Assembly (NCBI RefSeq): GCF_030272615.1
Contig: NC_081415.1
Coordinates: forward strand, 373,095,009 to 373,159,008
DNA from: Cryptomeria japonica
Taxonomy: Eukaryota; Streptophyta; Pinopsida; Cupressales; Cupressaceae
Direction of reading: 5' to 3'
DNA length: 64,000 bases
Part shown: piece by piece, positions 11,066 to 23,331 of the stretch
Layout of the letters: each line of letters starts with the position of its first letter
Position numbering within the stretch: position 1 is the first letter of the stretch
Notes under the pieces: model-generated
Database searches by the model: none
Seen by the model: the letters and a program-made list of their open reading frames with translations, nothing else
Told to the model about the DNA's origin: nothing
Position numbers and translations under genes: made by a program

Positions 11066-14000
11066 CTATGGAAAGTGAAAGCGTCCACCAATGCCTTGGC
11101 TTCCAGGTGGTGGATTAATGGCCACCCAGAGTAATGAAATTGTAATTGCGAGGAGGCCTGACCAGACAAACACAATAGTAGGTGTCCTTCCCCTTCTGCC
11201 CATGAGACCTTTGGCAAATGGATAGAGATGAGCCAAGACCCAGAAGCTGAAGAAAACTCCTCCCAGAAGTTTGCTCCATTCAGGATTCTCGCTGTAAATG
11301 GTTCGAGAAAACCCAACTGCTATTGCTACGATGTTAATCATCATGATGGTAATGGGGGGAATCATAAGTGAAGTCCATTTCACTAGATAGAGGTCGGCGA
11401 ATTCATCTTCACTGTTATCTCCTCCAGCCTTAGATGTGAGTGTGAAAGATATCTCGATTCCTGCAACAACCTTGAGCAATCCTTGCAACACAGCAGCCAA
11501 ATGAGCACTGGTACCTCCAATCAGCCAGAACTGCTCATTTCTCCACCATTCTTCCAGTTCAATAGCAGACCATTTCACCTCAAGGATTGCTAGCAGAGAC
11601 AGAGTTATTGAAATTACAAGAAGGTATACTAGGAATTCTACTTTCAGGGACTCCACAATGAACTGCCCAGAGAAAAGGGAAAGCGCTGGAAGGAAGCAGT
11701 AAACTATAAGGAAGAAGGAAGTGAAAGGATAAATCCCCACATTGAGATAAGCTATCCGTTGAAGAAATTTCATTCTGGAGCCTGCAAAGAAGGCATTGTT
11801 GCGAGAAAAGAAGATTTCCACAGAGCCCGTAGCCCATCTGAGAACCTGGTGCAGCCTATCAGTCAAATTAATGGGTGCTGTTCCCCTGAAAGCATCCCTC
11901 TTGGTCACACAATAGACAGACTTCCATCCCCTGTTGTGCATCCGGTAGCCTGTGAGCACATCCTCTGTGACAGACCCATAAATCCAGCCAACTCTCTGGC
12001 CCCATTCAGTTTTGTCCTCGTACCAGCAGGAGACGACACTGATGGCCTCTGCAATAATGGACGCATCAAGGGGCTCCCGGGGAGTGAGACAGGCACCTGG
12101 CGGCCGCCCATTCTTCACCGCCGCATGGTCTGCCAGAGGTCGACCCTGATACTCTGCAACAGGAATTGATTCCGCCAGCAGATTGGAATTGCCAAACGCC
12201 TTAGGCAGCAGGCCTATATCCAGCCCCTCTTCCTCATCCTCCTTCGCCGGCATCCTCAGCTCTCCCTTGCCCTTGCCCACTCTCTTTCTCCCTCCACACC
12301 ATCCTCTCTTCTCCTTTGCTCTTGGGGGATCGAACCCATATAGAGCAATCCGTCGGAACATACAGCCCGTTCCAACATAAACAGGCCCCTGCAATCCATC
12401 CAGAGCCCTCATGTTAACATCAAAAAACACAGTGTTGTGGTTGGCATAGCGATCACTTGGGTCGATGCCCTCAAACCTCTGAGGGAACTGAACATAACAG
12501 AGACAATCTCCTCCTCGGTCCATCATAAAGCAAATGGCCTCTCTCAGGGCTTCTGAATTATTGATATAATGATCACAGTCCAGATTGAGCAAAAATGGAC
12601 CGTTAGACATGATTGCAGACGCCCTTACAAGAGCATTCATTGCACCCGCCTTCTTATTGTGATCATACCCTGGCCTTTTCTCCCGTGATACGTAAACCAA
12701 CATTGGCAAACGAACATCCACCTCACTGAAGTCCAGACCCTTTCCCTCCTCATCTGTGGTGCCCAGACGCGAGTCTTCACTAGGAGCTTTAAGCATCACC
12801 TGCAAATACATATGTATTCCACACTTTACTCACCATTCTTCACATAACCCAAGTATTGAGGACCACCTTCAGCTAGACTCCTTACTTTTTAAAAAAACTC
12901 CTCAATTTTAATGGAGCCCTAGTTTTCAATTATACAAATGGAGTTCAAAGATTTCAGAGCAAATAGCATACCTGGATGATTCCAGCGTGGTCTCCACGGG
13001 AATGATCCTTACTGGGAACAATCCATGTCCCAGGCCAGTGAGTCGCGTCAGACATCCAAGTAGCTCTGGGCACTTTTATTGGTTCAGTGAAATCGGTATT
13101 GGCAGAGTGTGTTTCGAGCTTCATGGCTTTGATTTCTTCTCTGGCATGAAAAGCATCTGATCTTCGCCTGATAGACTCGGGAAGTCCATTGACGCGTACC
13201 TTGAATTCATCGTACTCCCTCCTGATGCGTCTTCGATCCCTGACGAAGTCCGGGCGCACTTTGTTCTTGGTGGGATCTCCTTTAGTGTTGAAGTAGCTCT
13301 CGGGGTTGCGGGGCTCAATGTTGTGCTTGCGGCAGAAGGGAATCCAGAGAGCTGCAAAGCTCGCGGCTTCAGCCATGGCTTCAAATGTGAGGAGAGCCCC
13401 ACCGTCGTCGGAGACATAGCAGGCGAGCTTCTCCACGGGATAATCTGCACCCAGGATGGATAGAATTGTGTTTGCCGTCACCAGCGGTGGCTCCTTCTCT
13501 GGGTCTGCCGTCGACACGAAAACATCAATTCCCGGTAAGTCTGACTTCCCGCTTGGATTGCCGGGACTCGGCTGTTCAAATTTTTCTTTGAGAACTCTCA
13601 AATCTGTAAAGCGATTTATTGGACACAACTTGGGTAGCTGATCCAATAACCAGGAGAAGGCAAACCAAATTTCGCATACAACGGACATTCCCCATAACCA
13701 TACTGCATCCTTGTTTTGATGAGTCACCCGCCAATGCAGGAAGACTCCTAAAACAGCCATTCGGACAAAAACCAGCAACCTGAAAGAACCCAAACGTAAA
13801 TAATGAAAAAAAGTTCTGGTAACAAATCATTGAAATTGTTGCAGAGAGCAGAGCAGAGGAAACACAAACCTGTAAGGACTGAGAATGGCAGGAGCAATTT
13901 TTACTTTGCGAGTAAGAGGCTTCCAGGACTTGTCATTGAGATCAGGAGGGTTCCCTGGCACCCCATTTCCATTGGAAAAGGGGTCCTCCTTGGGCCAGAC

Positions 14001-14732
14001 AGCATTGCCGTAGCCGTAAGTTCCATTTGTCTCAAAAAGCCATCGATTGTGATCAAAATCACCTGTCTGGCTTGTTAACAGCATGGATTTGGGCGTGTTG
14101 GATTCAATCATTGACATCCTCCTGTCCAAAGTCTTAGAGTTAGGAGCAGAGGCAGGGGCAGGAAGTTGAGGCAGAGGACTAGCCTCTAAACGCCCATCAT
14201 TAGAATCCACCTTGTAAGGCTCCTTGCACCCAGGACACATTCCCCCACTTCTCACAGCATCAAAATAACAGTCTCTGCAAATTCTGAAGTTGCATTCGCA
14301 GGGAGGGACTTCTTCTCCTCTCTCGTTTCGCATAACCTTTCCATCGCATCCGTTCATAGCACAATAGGAACCTTTGTCTGCATTTGTGGCTGCACCCACC
14401 TTCTCAATCTGCATCAAATGGGCTCTGGTCACGCTGTTGAATCCACCCGTGAAGAGAGAATTAGAAACATATTGCTCCTCTGCCTTGATACTAATGGATC
14501 GGTCCACTGAATGCATGGGCTGATTGTCAGGTGTAGGAGGAATGGTCACTGTGTATTGACTGTAATTATCACTCATGTCTTCAGAAAGATCAATATCTTC
14601 TCGAGAGTAGCGCACATAGCGACCACTTGATGTTCTTCTTGCAAATTTCACTGTAGGTGTGGTTGAATCAGATTGAGTGGGATTCGTCTTGGAATTCATG
14701 TTCTTGGCCCCTGTTCCTCCTCTGGAACCCAT
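11066..14732 (-). CDS. CSLD: Cellulose synthase-like protein D, intact gene
   Basis: Membrane beta-glucan synthase of glycosyltransferase family 2, needed in other plants for wall synthesis in tip-growing cells and dividing cells. Exons on the minus strand are 14732-13870, 13779-12972 and 12799-11066. Introns of 90 and 172 bases have GT-AG ends and keep frame. The product is 1134 residues, normal for CSLD. I chose the ATG at 14732 (context gagATGg). In order, the protein shows: an [11 protein letters not shown] motif; a RING-like zinc finger (Cys 124, 129, 145, 147, 152, 155, 166, 169); two membrane helices (~289-306, 313-333); a cytosolic catalytic domain with DDG (412-414), DCD (631-633), TED (835-837) and QVLRW (875-879); and about six C-terminal helices from ~908. 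All catalytic motifs are present. The class-variable loop near 717-735 is short and has one cysteine where Arabidopsis CSLD has several. No frameshift or internal stop. CESA is excluded by the zinc-finger form and overall match to CSLD. Confidence 0.95.
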
Positions 14733-15148
14733 CTCCACCGTTTCTTTTACTGTCAATTGAACCTACCCTATCTTTCTCAATCAAAACAGAGCTCAGCTCA
14801 CCAATCAAGCAGATTTCGACCCAGATTCTGAGGTAGGCAAACTTTAGCCAACCCTGCTCTCATCCATCCACCACCAGAGCTACCAGACCATGACCATGAC
14901 CACAACCACAATCTGATGCAAAACTCGAACTACACATTACTACTAGACCAATGAATACATCTAAATGCAACCCAACATTGAAGTATTCATCAATCCTTAC
15001 GAATTCACCAATTGAACGATTCAGACTTAAACAATCTACTCCTTTTGACCGGATCCTCTAATACCAATTCCACAACCAGTAGCAGTAACATTTCAAAGCT
15101 CACCACTCTCCTCAAACGCAAGAATGAAATCAGCAATTCTCCAACATG

Positions 15149-15157
15149 TATTATATA
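15149..15157 (-). promoter_or_regulatory. Candidate TATA box of CSLD
   Basis: TATATAATA read on the minus strand, about 420 bases upstream of the chosen CSLD start codon. It would give a 5' UTR of roughly 390 bases. Position and sequence fit, but AT-rich DNA makes chance matches common, and a 5' UTR intron cannot be excluded. Confidence 0.25.
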
Positions 15158-15299
15158 TTGTTGGATAGATGAGGAATAAAGAGCCAAACCAATTAGACGA
15201 GTATTCGTGGTGGGTCCACCCACAGTTTGAACTAGGCCGGCACCTTGAACCATTCATCGGAATTCACAATCACCTCTAATATTCCAGGTTTAGATTGAC

Positions 15300-17422
15300 A
15301 TTGCACAGATGTCCATTTCCACACGCCAAATAAGATAAATCTTTTTCAGAAAAACAAAAAGCTTAAAAACAAAACGACTAATATACCCCCGCGTCTTTGA
15401 CTTAGGCTAACGGGTTCAGATTTTATGAGGTTGAATAAAATAAATATAATGAGAGATTTCATGACGCATTTATCAGATTACTGGGTTGCCGTCCGGAGGC
15501 CGGCCCAACGATAGACAATTTCTATGCGGGTAGTTAAATTTTGGGCAATGTCGTATTGTTAACACTCATTTGACTGGGTTTGACACATACTTTACGTGGG
15601 CTGTCTTGCAGCTTAGCGTTCGATCACTCTTATCTCTTGCCCACCTTTCTCATTCTTGTCAATTCATCGTTGGAATTTGGAAGCAATCTTGTTTATTTAT
15701 TTATTTATTTTTATCTTTTGTTTTTGATTTTTATGTTGAACATTGTACTTCATATGGTTTTTATGAAAGAACAGAGAAAGTTTAGTATATTAAATTATAT
15801 ATATACTTATTCAACTTTGCTTTTAGATGTTGAGTATCAAAAATGGGAAACATTACACTGCACTTCATCTAATCTTGCATGGGATGTGAATATTTAAAAA
15901 GAATTTGGTATCAATCAATGTTAATAAAATGTACATTGTATTGTTATACGAGAAAAAATAATCTATAAAAAATTGGATAAAATAAAATATAAATTTATAA
16001 AATTTATAGTTCATAAAATTTAATTCTTTATTTCATGCAATTATTAAAAATTTATATTTAAAAAAAATAGAATTGTATAGCTATTAAACATAATTTTTAA
16101 TTAAAAGAAGAGATTTTGTTATCATTTTGAAAAGACACATATATAAGTTAAGAATTTAATAGTTTGTAGCATAATTTTATAGTTTTACACCCTAATTAAC
16201 TTGAGATTTGTATTGGTTGTAGACTTTTACTTTGTAACATTAAAAATTGCATACCATTGTAATTTTATATTATGTTTCAGACCCACTTTGGTGTTTGTCT
16301 CGGAAAGGTTTAAGCAATAGCAAACTTCCCCTGATGTCGATATAGGTTGGCAGAGGCATTGCACTGTCAAAATGCAGCAAGTGTAACATCCCAAAGACTA
16401 ACACAGTCAGGGATGTTCGTAGATTGCTAGTGTGCATAGATGTCCACACGACACACATATGTTTAGGAGAAACTTGGACCTAACAGTCGAGGAATCAAGC
16501 ATGCAAGGTAGAAAGGGTTGTTTCAGGTCAAGATTAAGATTGAAAAGTATAATTGTCTTAATTGTAACTAGAGGAGAAGCTTTTGTAATGTGAAATTGCA
16601 TAATGTGCAATTTATAACATTACATTCTACACCCACTTTAGTGAGAAAAGCTATTAAAAAAGGAATGTGAGCTAAAGTAGTTCTAGGAATAGAGTTGAGA
16701 GTATTATACTCAGGATATGAAGGGGAAGCAAAGTCTTCTATCCATATCCTATAAAAATATTGTTAAGTTGTGTCACCATAAACATGTTAGTTGTAGACAA
16801 ACACATTAGGTAAAAAAAAAATTAGACATTAAAAATCATATAGACATAAGACAGTGTCGATATGTATGGGTAGCAAGTTGTGTTATTCTATCAACCTTGC
16901 AACAATCCAATCGGCCTATGACTAACCTGCATTGTAGGACAACCACATAAAAAGAGACATAGATGTGCATAAAGTCAAGGTCCAGTGGTTTACCCCCATG
17001 CTAGACAACACATAAGAAAGTTGGATGTAAACATATTTCAAAAGGATATATAAGAAATATGTGATAAGGAAACTATAATATGATATGATAGGCCCCCCTA
17101 AGAATGATATGTTTTACATGGAAGGGAGCACAAGTTATTTTAAGGAGAAGAGATGTCGTGTCATGAAAAAATAACGAGATGTGTCCATAGAATGCTACTT
17201 TGCAACATATAGCACATAGAACCCACAACATCAACTGAAACACAAAGAGATAGAGGGATCCAATTACTTGGGGTCAATAGGATTCATATATATATATATA
17301 TATATATTTGTGTATGAATCATCACCATATTCCATAATATTTTGGACCATGAAGAAAGAGAACATGAAGAAAAAGTAAAAATAAAAATTCAAGTCAACAT
17401 GAAAGAAGGCTTAAAAGCCCCC
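15300..17422. other. No gene recognised; intergenic DNA up to gap
   Basis: AT-rich DNA with a (TA)n run at 17287-17308. ORFs at 15570-15785, 15580-15897, 16270-16458 and 16407-16610 are short, overlapping and without domains. The left end of element D should lie in or beyond the adjoining gap, but I see no match here to its right LTR. Confidence 0.5.
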
Positions 17423-17922
17423 NNNNNNNNNNNNNNNNNNNNNNNNNNNNNNNNNNNNNNNNNNNNNNNNNNNNNNNNNNNNNNNNNNNNNNNNNNNNNN
17501 NNNNNNNNNNNNNNNNNNNNNNNNNNNNNNNNNNNNNNNNNNNNNNNNNNNNNNNNNNNNNNNNNNNNNNNNNNNNNNNNNNNNNNNNNNNNNNNNNNNN
17601 NNNNNNNNNNNNNNNNNNNNNNNNNNNNNNNNNNNNNNNNNNNNNNNNNNNNNNNNNNNNNNNNNNNNNNNNNNNNNNNNNNNNNNNNNNNNNNNNNNNN
17701 NNNNNNNNNNNNNNNNNNNNNNNNNNNNNNNNNNNNNNNNNNNNNNNNNNNNNNNNNNNNNNNNNNNNNNNNNNNNNNNNNNNNNNNNNNNNNNNNNNNN
17801 NNNNNNNNNNNNNNNNNNNNNNNNNNNNNNNNNNNNNNNNNNNNNNNNNNNNNNNNNNNNNNNNNNNNNNNNNNNNNNNNNNNNNNNNNNNNNNNNNNNN
17901 NNNNNNNNNNNNNNNNNNNNNN
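17423..17922. other. Assembly gap, 500 N
   Basis: Exactly 500 undetermined bases, most likely a placeholder of unknown true size. It ends three bases before the left LTR of element A, so gap closure may have failed because of the repeated LTR. Apparent long ORFs across it are artefacts. Confidence 0.98.
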
Positions 17923-17925
17923 AAA

Positions 17926-20075
17926 TGACAAGTATCTTTGGAGAGTTACTATCTCTCTTGCACAAAGATTATCCCCCCTTTCGGAGGTGAACTGGGTATC
18001 TTCTGATTTTAATTGGAACTAGTAAGGGATCCATTTGGTGCATCGAGGTATAACTCAATTAAGAGGTCTCCCAGCCTTGAAAACCAAGGTTTAATATACC
18101 CGAGGGTAGAGAGGAGAGCTATTTTTGAGCACTATCATTGACTTGATTTTCATTAAATCACGTTTGTTTTATAGTGGGTTTGAGTACTTGGCATTCAGAC
18201 GTTCCCACTTGGGTCATTCCCCTCTCACCATCCATAATGGCTACAGAGTTATTAGCTCCTCGGGAGGGCAGGACCACTAAATATATACAAATCTCAAACT
18301 TAAAGAAAATGCCTCAAGGTTATGCATTTTTGATTGTCTATACAGACAAGAGAATACTCTCCTACCTCTTAGAATTTTCTTAAAACATGAAATACAGATT
18401 TGTTCTTTAACCAGATAGCAATTTAGGTGCCTAAAAATGAATTTAAAGAATACATGATGTTTGGTCGATTCTCCTCAGGCAACCTGCAAAGACAACGAAT
18501 CAATAGTCATATTGTCTTTGTGCTACAAGCATAATCTTCGACAAGCATTCTGCAAAAACTGATTAGGATGTGAAAATTCTTCAGGTAAACAGATAACCAG
18601 CCAGGGTCAGCGTCAGTGTAATCAAAATTGAACAGAAAACCTAAAGAATGAAACTTGCTTTTTAACCTAAAGAATACAGAATCGTACGACAATTCTCACC
18701 TATCCATACGATAAACCGTACCAAATCGTACGATACCTGCAATTTGTCATTCTGGCATATAGGAAATGTCATACGATATTACATAGAAACTGTACGGAAA
18801 AAAATCCAAAAAGTCAAAAATCTGAAAAAAAAATAAAAATAAAAAAATAAATCTTGGAGGCCGAAAAAAAAGTAGTCTTCTGGCCCACGGTGGGCACCAG
18901 AAATTTGTGTGTGAAAAATTGAAATAAGAATCTGTAAGCTGCAAGACACAACACTTCAATTAAGTCATTACATGTATGGTTAGACAGATATAAGAATGAA
19001 TATGAAAACCATAACAAATCGACCAATTTCCTTCTAAAAGATGCAAGTATAGATTGCTCTCAGATTTGTATAAGCAATACCAGTGACTAGACTACACCGA
19101 GATGAATGATTTAATCTATATGAGCATGAGATTAAGCTAAATGGATGCAAGATTATGCTAGATGGATGAATAGTAAGCTATATGAATTCAAGCACTATGG
19201 ATTGAAGCAATATAGTGTAAACTAAATATGGAAAAAGCTAAACTAAGTTGTAAATAATCTCAAAAAGGAAGCACAATATATTCAATGACTCCAGAGAAAA
19301 AAGTGTATAATAATAAATCTCCAAGGTGATTTGAATGAGAGATGAAGGCTGAATTTATAGAGAATCACAAGAGAGACCAAGAAAAGCACAATTTAGGATT
19401 AATTGAAATAATTGAGAAATTAGATTCAGTTAACCTTGAGATAGATTCCAATAATAGTTTAATTGAAATGTATTCAGATTAAAAGTTCAAGTTGCATTGG
19501 TGATAGGAATTAATTAATTCCATGCACTTGTGATAAAAATAGGTAATTCTTTGATTTATTCAAGAAAAGAGTCTTTTCAATGCAACTGAACTTCTTTTTC
19601 TTAAAAGCTTTGAGTTCCAATTTTACAGAATGATTAATAATTCATTTAATTGTTTTTTTGATTTCAAGTTATCTCAATTTAGAAGAAAGAAATAATATCT
19701 CAAGTTTGATTTCTCTCTCAATTCAATTCTTTTATTTTATTTTCAATTTAACTCTTGCTTTGTGATTAATTCCTCTTAGAGGAATAAATTAATTCATTTT
19801 TTTATGATTAAATGGAAAATTTATTAATTAATTAAATATGCTAGGATATTTAATAAATTAAATAGGATAATTAATCAAAATGATTTTCTTGGAATGACTT
19901 AATTAAATAAATAAATATTTAATTAATATAAAATAATTGACTTGCCATATGCCATTTGGTGATTGAAGAATTAATTATGTGCTCAAGATTGATTTAATTG
20001 CCTTTGGTTAGGACCTTGGTGATGTTATCGAGATTAGGGGCCCATGGTTTAGATGACCAATTTTAGGGTATTACA
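17926..20075 (-). repeat. Element A 3' LTR
   Basis: Read on the minus strand it begins TGTAATACCCTAAAAT and ends ACTTGTCA. Its partner at 27938-30088 begins TGTATACACCTAAAAA and ends ACTTGCCA. Shared blocks include the one with tctctcttgcacaaagatt near 17950 and tcattcccctctcac near 18212. Near 18680-18800 it carries several cgtacga motifs. Confidence 0.85.
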
Positions 20076-20720
20076 GGTAGGCCCATAGAACAGGGTTCAA
20101 TTGAATATGCCAATCTCTTCTAGCATCATTCATTGTGTTTTTGAGGATTTTTAGAATAGTTTTGTTTGATGATTCTGCTTGCCCATTCCCTTGTAGATAG
20201 TAGGGTGTGGAAAATCTGTGTTGGATCTTGAATTTCTCACATAGTTCTTGTACATCCTAATTCTTGAATGGTCGCCCATTATCAGTGATAATGGTCATCA
20301 GTATTCCATAGCAACAGATGATGTAGTTCAAGATAAAGGCAACAATTTGTTTTCCTGTGATATTTGTGAGAGGCATTGCCTCAATCCATTTTGTGAAATA
20401 TTTTATAGCTACAAGGATGAATTTGTGACCATTAGATGAAGGAGGATTTATCTTTCCTACTAGATCAAGGCCCCATTGACAGAAAGGCCAAGATGTTGCC
20501 AAAGCATAAAGTTCTTGTGTTGGTGCATGAATCAAATTCCCATGGATCTGACATTGTTTGCATGTTCTAGCTATCTAAAAAGAATCTCGTTCCATAGTTG
20601 GCCAATACTAGCCCAAGTGTATGAGTTTGTTTGAAAGGGTAAGACCACTTGAATGAGTGCCACAAATGTCGTTATGGACTTCATGTAAGGCCTTCTCAGA
20701 TTCTTCTTGTTTGAGACATC
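20076..20720 (-). pseudogene. Element A integrase, C-terminus missing
   Basis: The integrase inserts the DNA copy into the host genome. Visible parts on the minus strand: an HHCC zinc-binding module (HEVHNDICGTH... and CKQCQIHG), then the DDE core with WGLDLVGKI, TIITDNGRPF and QAESSNKTI. Stops occur between the modules and after the second Asp. The coding sequence stops at the WAY of the core and runs directly into the LTR at 20075/20076. The C-terminal domain, any later region and the polypurine tract are absent. Confidence 0.85.
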
Positions 20721-20989
20721 TTAAGAGATTACTATCTAAACCTCGTTTAAATAGGGTATCCGCAATAAGAGTAAAATGGGAGGATTGGCAAAAAAGTTTC
20801 TCTTTTTATTTTTTGATAAGTCGGGAGGAAGGATATTATCTTTCAGGTATGTGTAAATTTGGCCATAGCGGGAGGAATCATGCCCAACAAGGTGACAGAT
20901 AGTTTGGGAATTAGGAAAATTATGAGTAGGGTAAAACAACTCTTCCACTAGGAATTCATAACGTTGTTGATTTTCTAGTATCTGAAGGA

Positions 20990-21790
20990 GAGAAGGAAGT
21001 ATAGCCATGGCATCTGTTGCTTTGTTGTCATTCCTTGGAATCTGCTAAAAAGTTATTTCTACAAAGTATTTCTTGATATCATCAACCATCCTTTTATAAG
21101 GCATTAACTTTTTGTCCTTTGTTTGATAATCATCATTGATTTGATTGATGAGGAGTTGAGAGTCTCCAAAGACTTGAAGTTGTGTAATGTTCCATTCTAT
21201 GGCCAGTTTGATACCTGTAACCAAAGCTTCATATTCTATTGTGTTGTTGGTGCATGGGAAGATTAATTTGTATGCTTTCAGAATTGTATGACCTTGTGGT
21301 GTGATGAATTAAATATCCACTCCTCATCCATGTTGTGTATATGAACCATCAAAGTATAATTGCCATGTTTTTGCAATGACCATTAGGATATCAACATCGG
21401 AAAATTCAATCTGCAAAGGACGATTATCTTGAAGCAGTGCCTTGGCTAGTTGGTTTGAAATGACTTGTCCCTTGATAGCTTTTCTATCTACATATTCAAT
21501 ATCAAACTCACTTAGGGTCATGATCCATTTTGCTAATCATCCTATTAATGTTGCCTTGCTGAGTAAATACTTCAGAGGATCAATTTTAGCTATTAACTTG
21601 ATGGAGTGAGATAGTAGATAGTGTCTTAATTTTTGAGAAGCAAAAACTACCACCAAGCATGTTTTTTCTGTTGGAGAATAGTTGAGCTCATATCCCACTA
21701 GTGTTCTGCTGATGTAGTAGATGGCTTGTTCTTTTTCTTCATTATCCTATTGTGCACATAGAACTCCTCATGATACTTCAGTGGTCGATA
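20990..21790 (-). pseudogene. Element A RNase H and second (archaeal-type) RNase H
   Basis: The first, degraded RNase H runs 21790-21480 with motifs such as QAIYYISRTLVGYELNYSP and ending with MTLSEFDIEYVDRK. A second RNase H follows at about 21350-20990: LYFDGSYTQHG, CTNNTIEYEAL, VFGDSQLLI and RNDNKATDAMA. These keep the four acidic positions (D, E, D, D). Such a duplicate domain is typical of Tat-type plant gypsy elements. In-frame stops (for example after YTQHG) make it non-functional. Confidence 0.8.
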
Positions 21791-22880
21791 CATAGAGTAA
21801 CAATGACTTTCTTGGAATTGGTGACATTAGGATAGGTGGTTTCATGAGATATGCCTTGATCTTGTTGAATGCATCCTCACATTGATGGTCCCACTTGAAA
21901 TGAACATTTTTGTGTAATAGATGAGTAAATGGTTGACATTTATCTGCCAGTTGAGCAACAAATCTTCTGATTGAATGGAGTCTTCCTTGGAGTGATCTGA
22001 GTTGACTTATATTCTTGGGAGATGCCATCTCCATGATTGCTTTGACCTTAGCTGGATCTACTTTGATACCTCTAGCTGAAACAATGTATCCCAATAGCTT
22101 GCCTGAAGTGACCAAAGGCACATTTCTTAGGATTGAGTCGTAGCTTATATTATTCTAACCTATCAAAGATCTTTTCTAGTATTCCTATATGGTCTTCTCA
22201 GTTGTATGATTTTGCCAAGATGCCATCCACATAGTTTTCCATGAATGTATGCATCATGTCATGGATTATTGTTGTCATATCTCTTTGATATGTAGCACCT
22301 GCATTCTTTAATCCAAAAGGCATGACGTTCTAGCAAAAATTACCCCATGGGCATGTGAAAGCTATCTTTTATTGATCTTCAGGTGCTATTTTAATCTGAT
22401 TGTATCCAGAGAAACCATCCATTAGAGAAAACATGGAGTGTCCAACAGTTAAATCTACAATGATGTCAATGTTAGGCGAAGGAAATTCATCCTTTGGACA
22501 TGCATTATTAAGATCTTTGAAGTTTGTGCACATTCTGATGCTTTTATCTAGTTTTTAAATAGGAACATTGTTCGATACCCATTGAGGATAAGCTATAGGT
22601 TTGATGAATCCAACATCCAATAATTTCTTTAATTTCACTTTGACCAGGAGAGCGATATGTGGATGCATTTTCCTTAACTTCTGTTTGACTAGTTTGGCTC
22701 GTGGATTGACATTTAAGTGATGCATAATAAGATCTGGATCTAACCCTGATATGTCTGCATATGACCAAGCAAAATTGATTTGCCATCGTTTGAAGAATTC
22801 CACATATTGTTGCGTTTCTTCTTCTGACAGAGAAGTTGTTGGATGTAGGATCTTTGGTTGCTCTATTGTCCCAATGTTAA
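21768..22880 (-). pseudogene. Element A reverse transcriptase, catalytic Asp lost
   Basis: From about EEETQQYVEFFKRW, through LDVGFIKPIAYPQWVSN, the palm with DGFSGYNQIKIAPEDQ and FTCPWG, to the thumb/connection (LLGYIVSARGIKVDPAKV, FVAQLADKCQPFTHLL). The catalytic box reads YVDG at 22233-22222, where the family has YVDD, so the second metal-binding Asp is gone. Two frames are needed to read through (change near 22560 and in the 22150 region), plus several stops. Confidence 0.85.
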
Positions 22881-23331
22881 CTGCCTTTGTTGGTTCAATC
22901 AAAATAGATGACCTTTCTTGATAGTGCACAGGTAAAGTGTCAAATCTCCCATCTTTCGATGCCTCGAGGAGGTTTTCACCATTAGATGCATCCTTTGTTT
23001 TTACTTTTTCCTGATCTAATGTTGCCAAGAAATGGTTTTTAGCATTAGACCTGATATTGTTTTCTTTATTTTCCTTTTTGCGACTAGGAGATTTAGCACC
23101 CACTTGACTGGAAAATGCATTGCTGAAATGCCTGGTGAGAGTTGTTGTGGGTTCAATTGCATTAAGATATATAGATATGGTGTGGTCATTAGAAAAGGTA
23201 TCAATGGTAGTATGTCCTTCATTTTCCCAATTAATAAGTTTAGGGTGGATTAGAGGTAGGGGGCATTAGGTTGAGATGTTTCGAGAGTATCAAGGGTCAT
23301 GATGGATGTATCAAAGTTTTCAATATATAAC

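Noticed and set aside
11759-12169. 136-codon plus-strand ORF
   Set aside because: Antisense to CSLD exon 3, which is clearly coding on the minus strand. The same applies to the other ORFs in 11050-14078 that do not match CSLD.
14732-14756. Longer CSLD start at 14756
   Set aside because: The codon there is TTG, not ATG. The first ATG in frame is at 14732, in a good context.
17342-18022. Long ORFs across the N run
   Set aside because: They consist almost wholly of undetermined bases.
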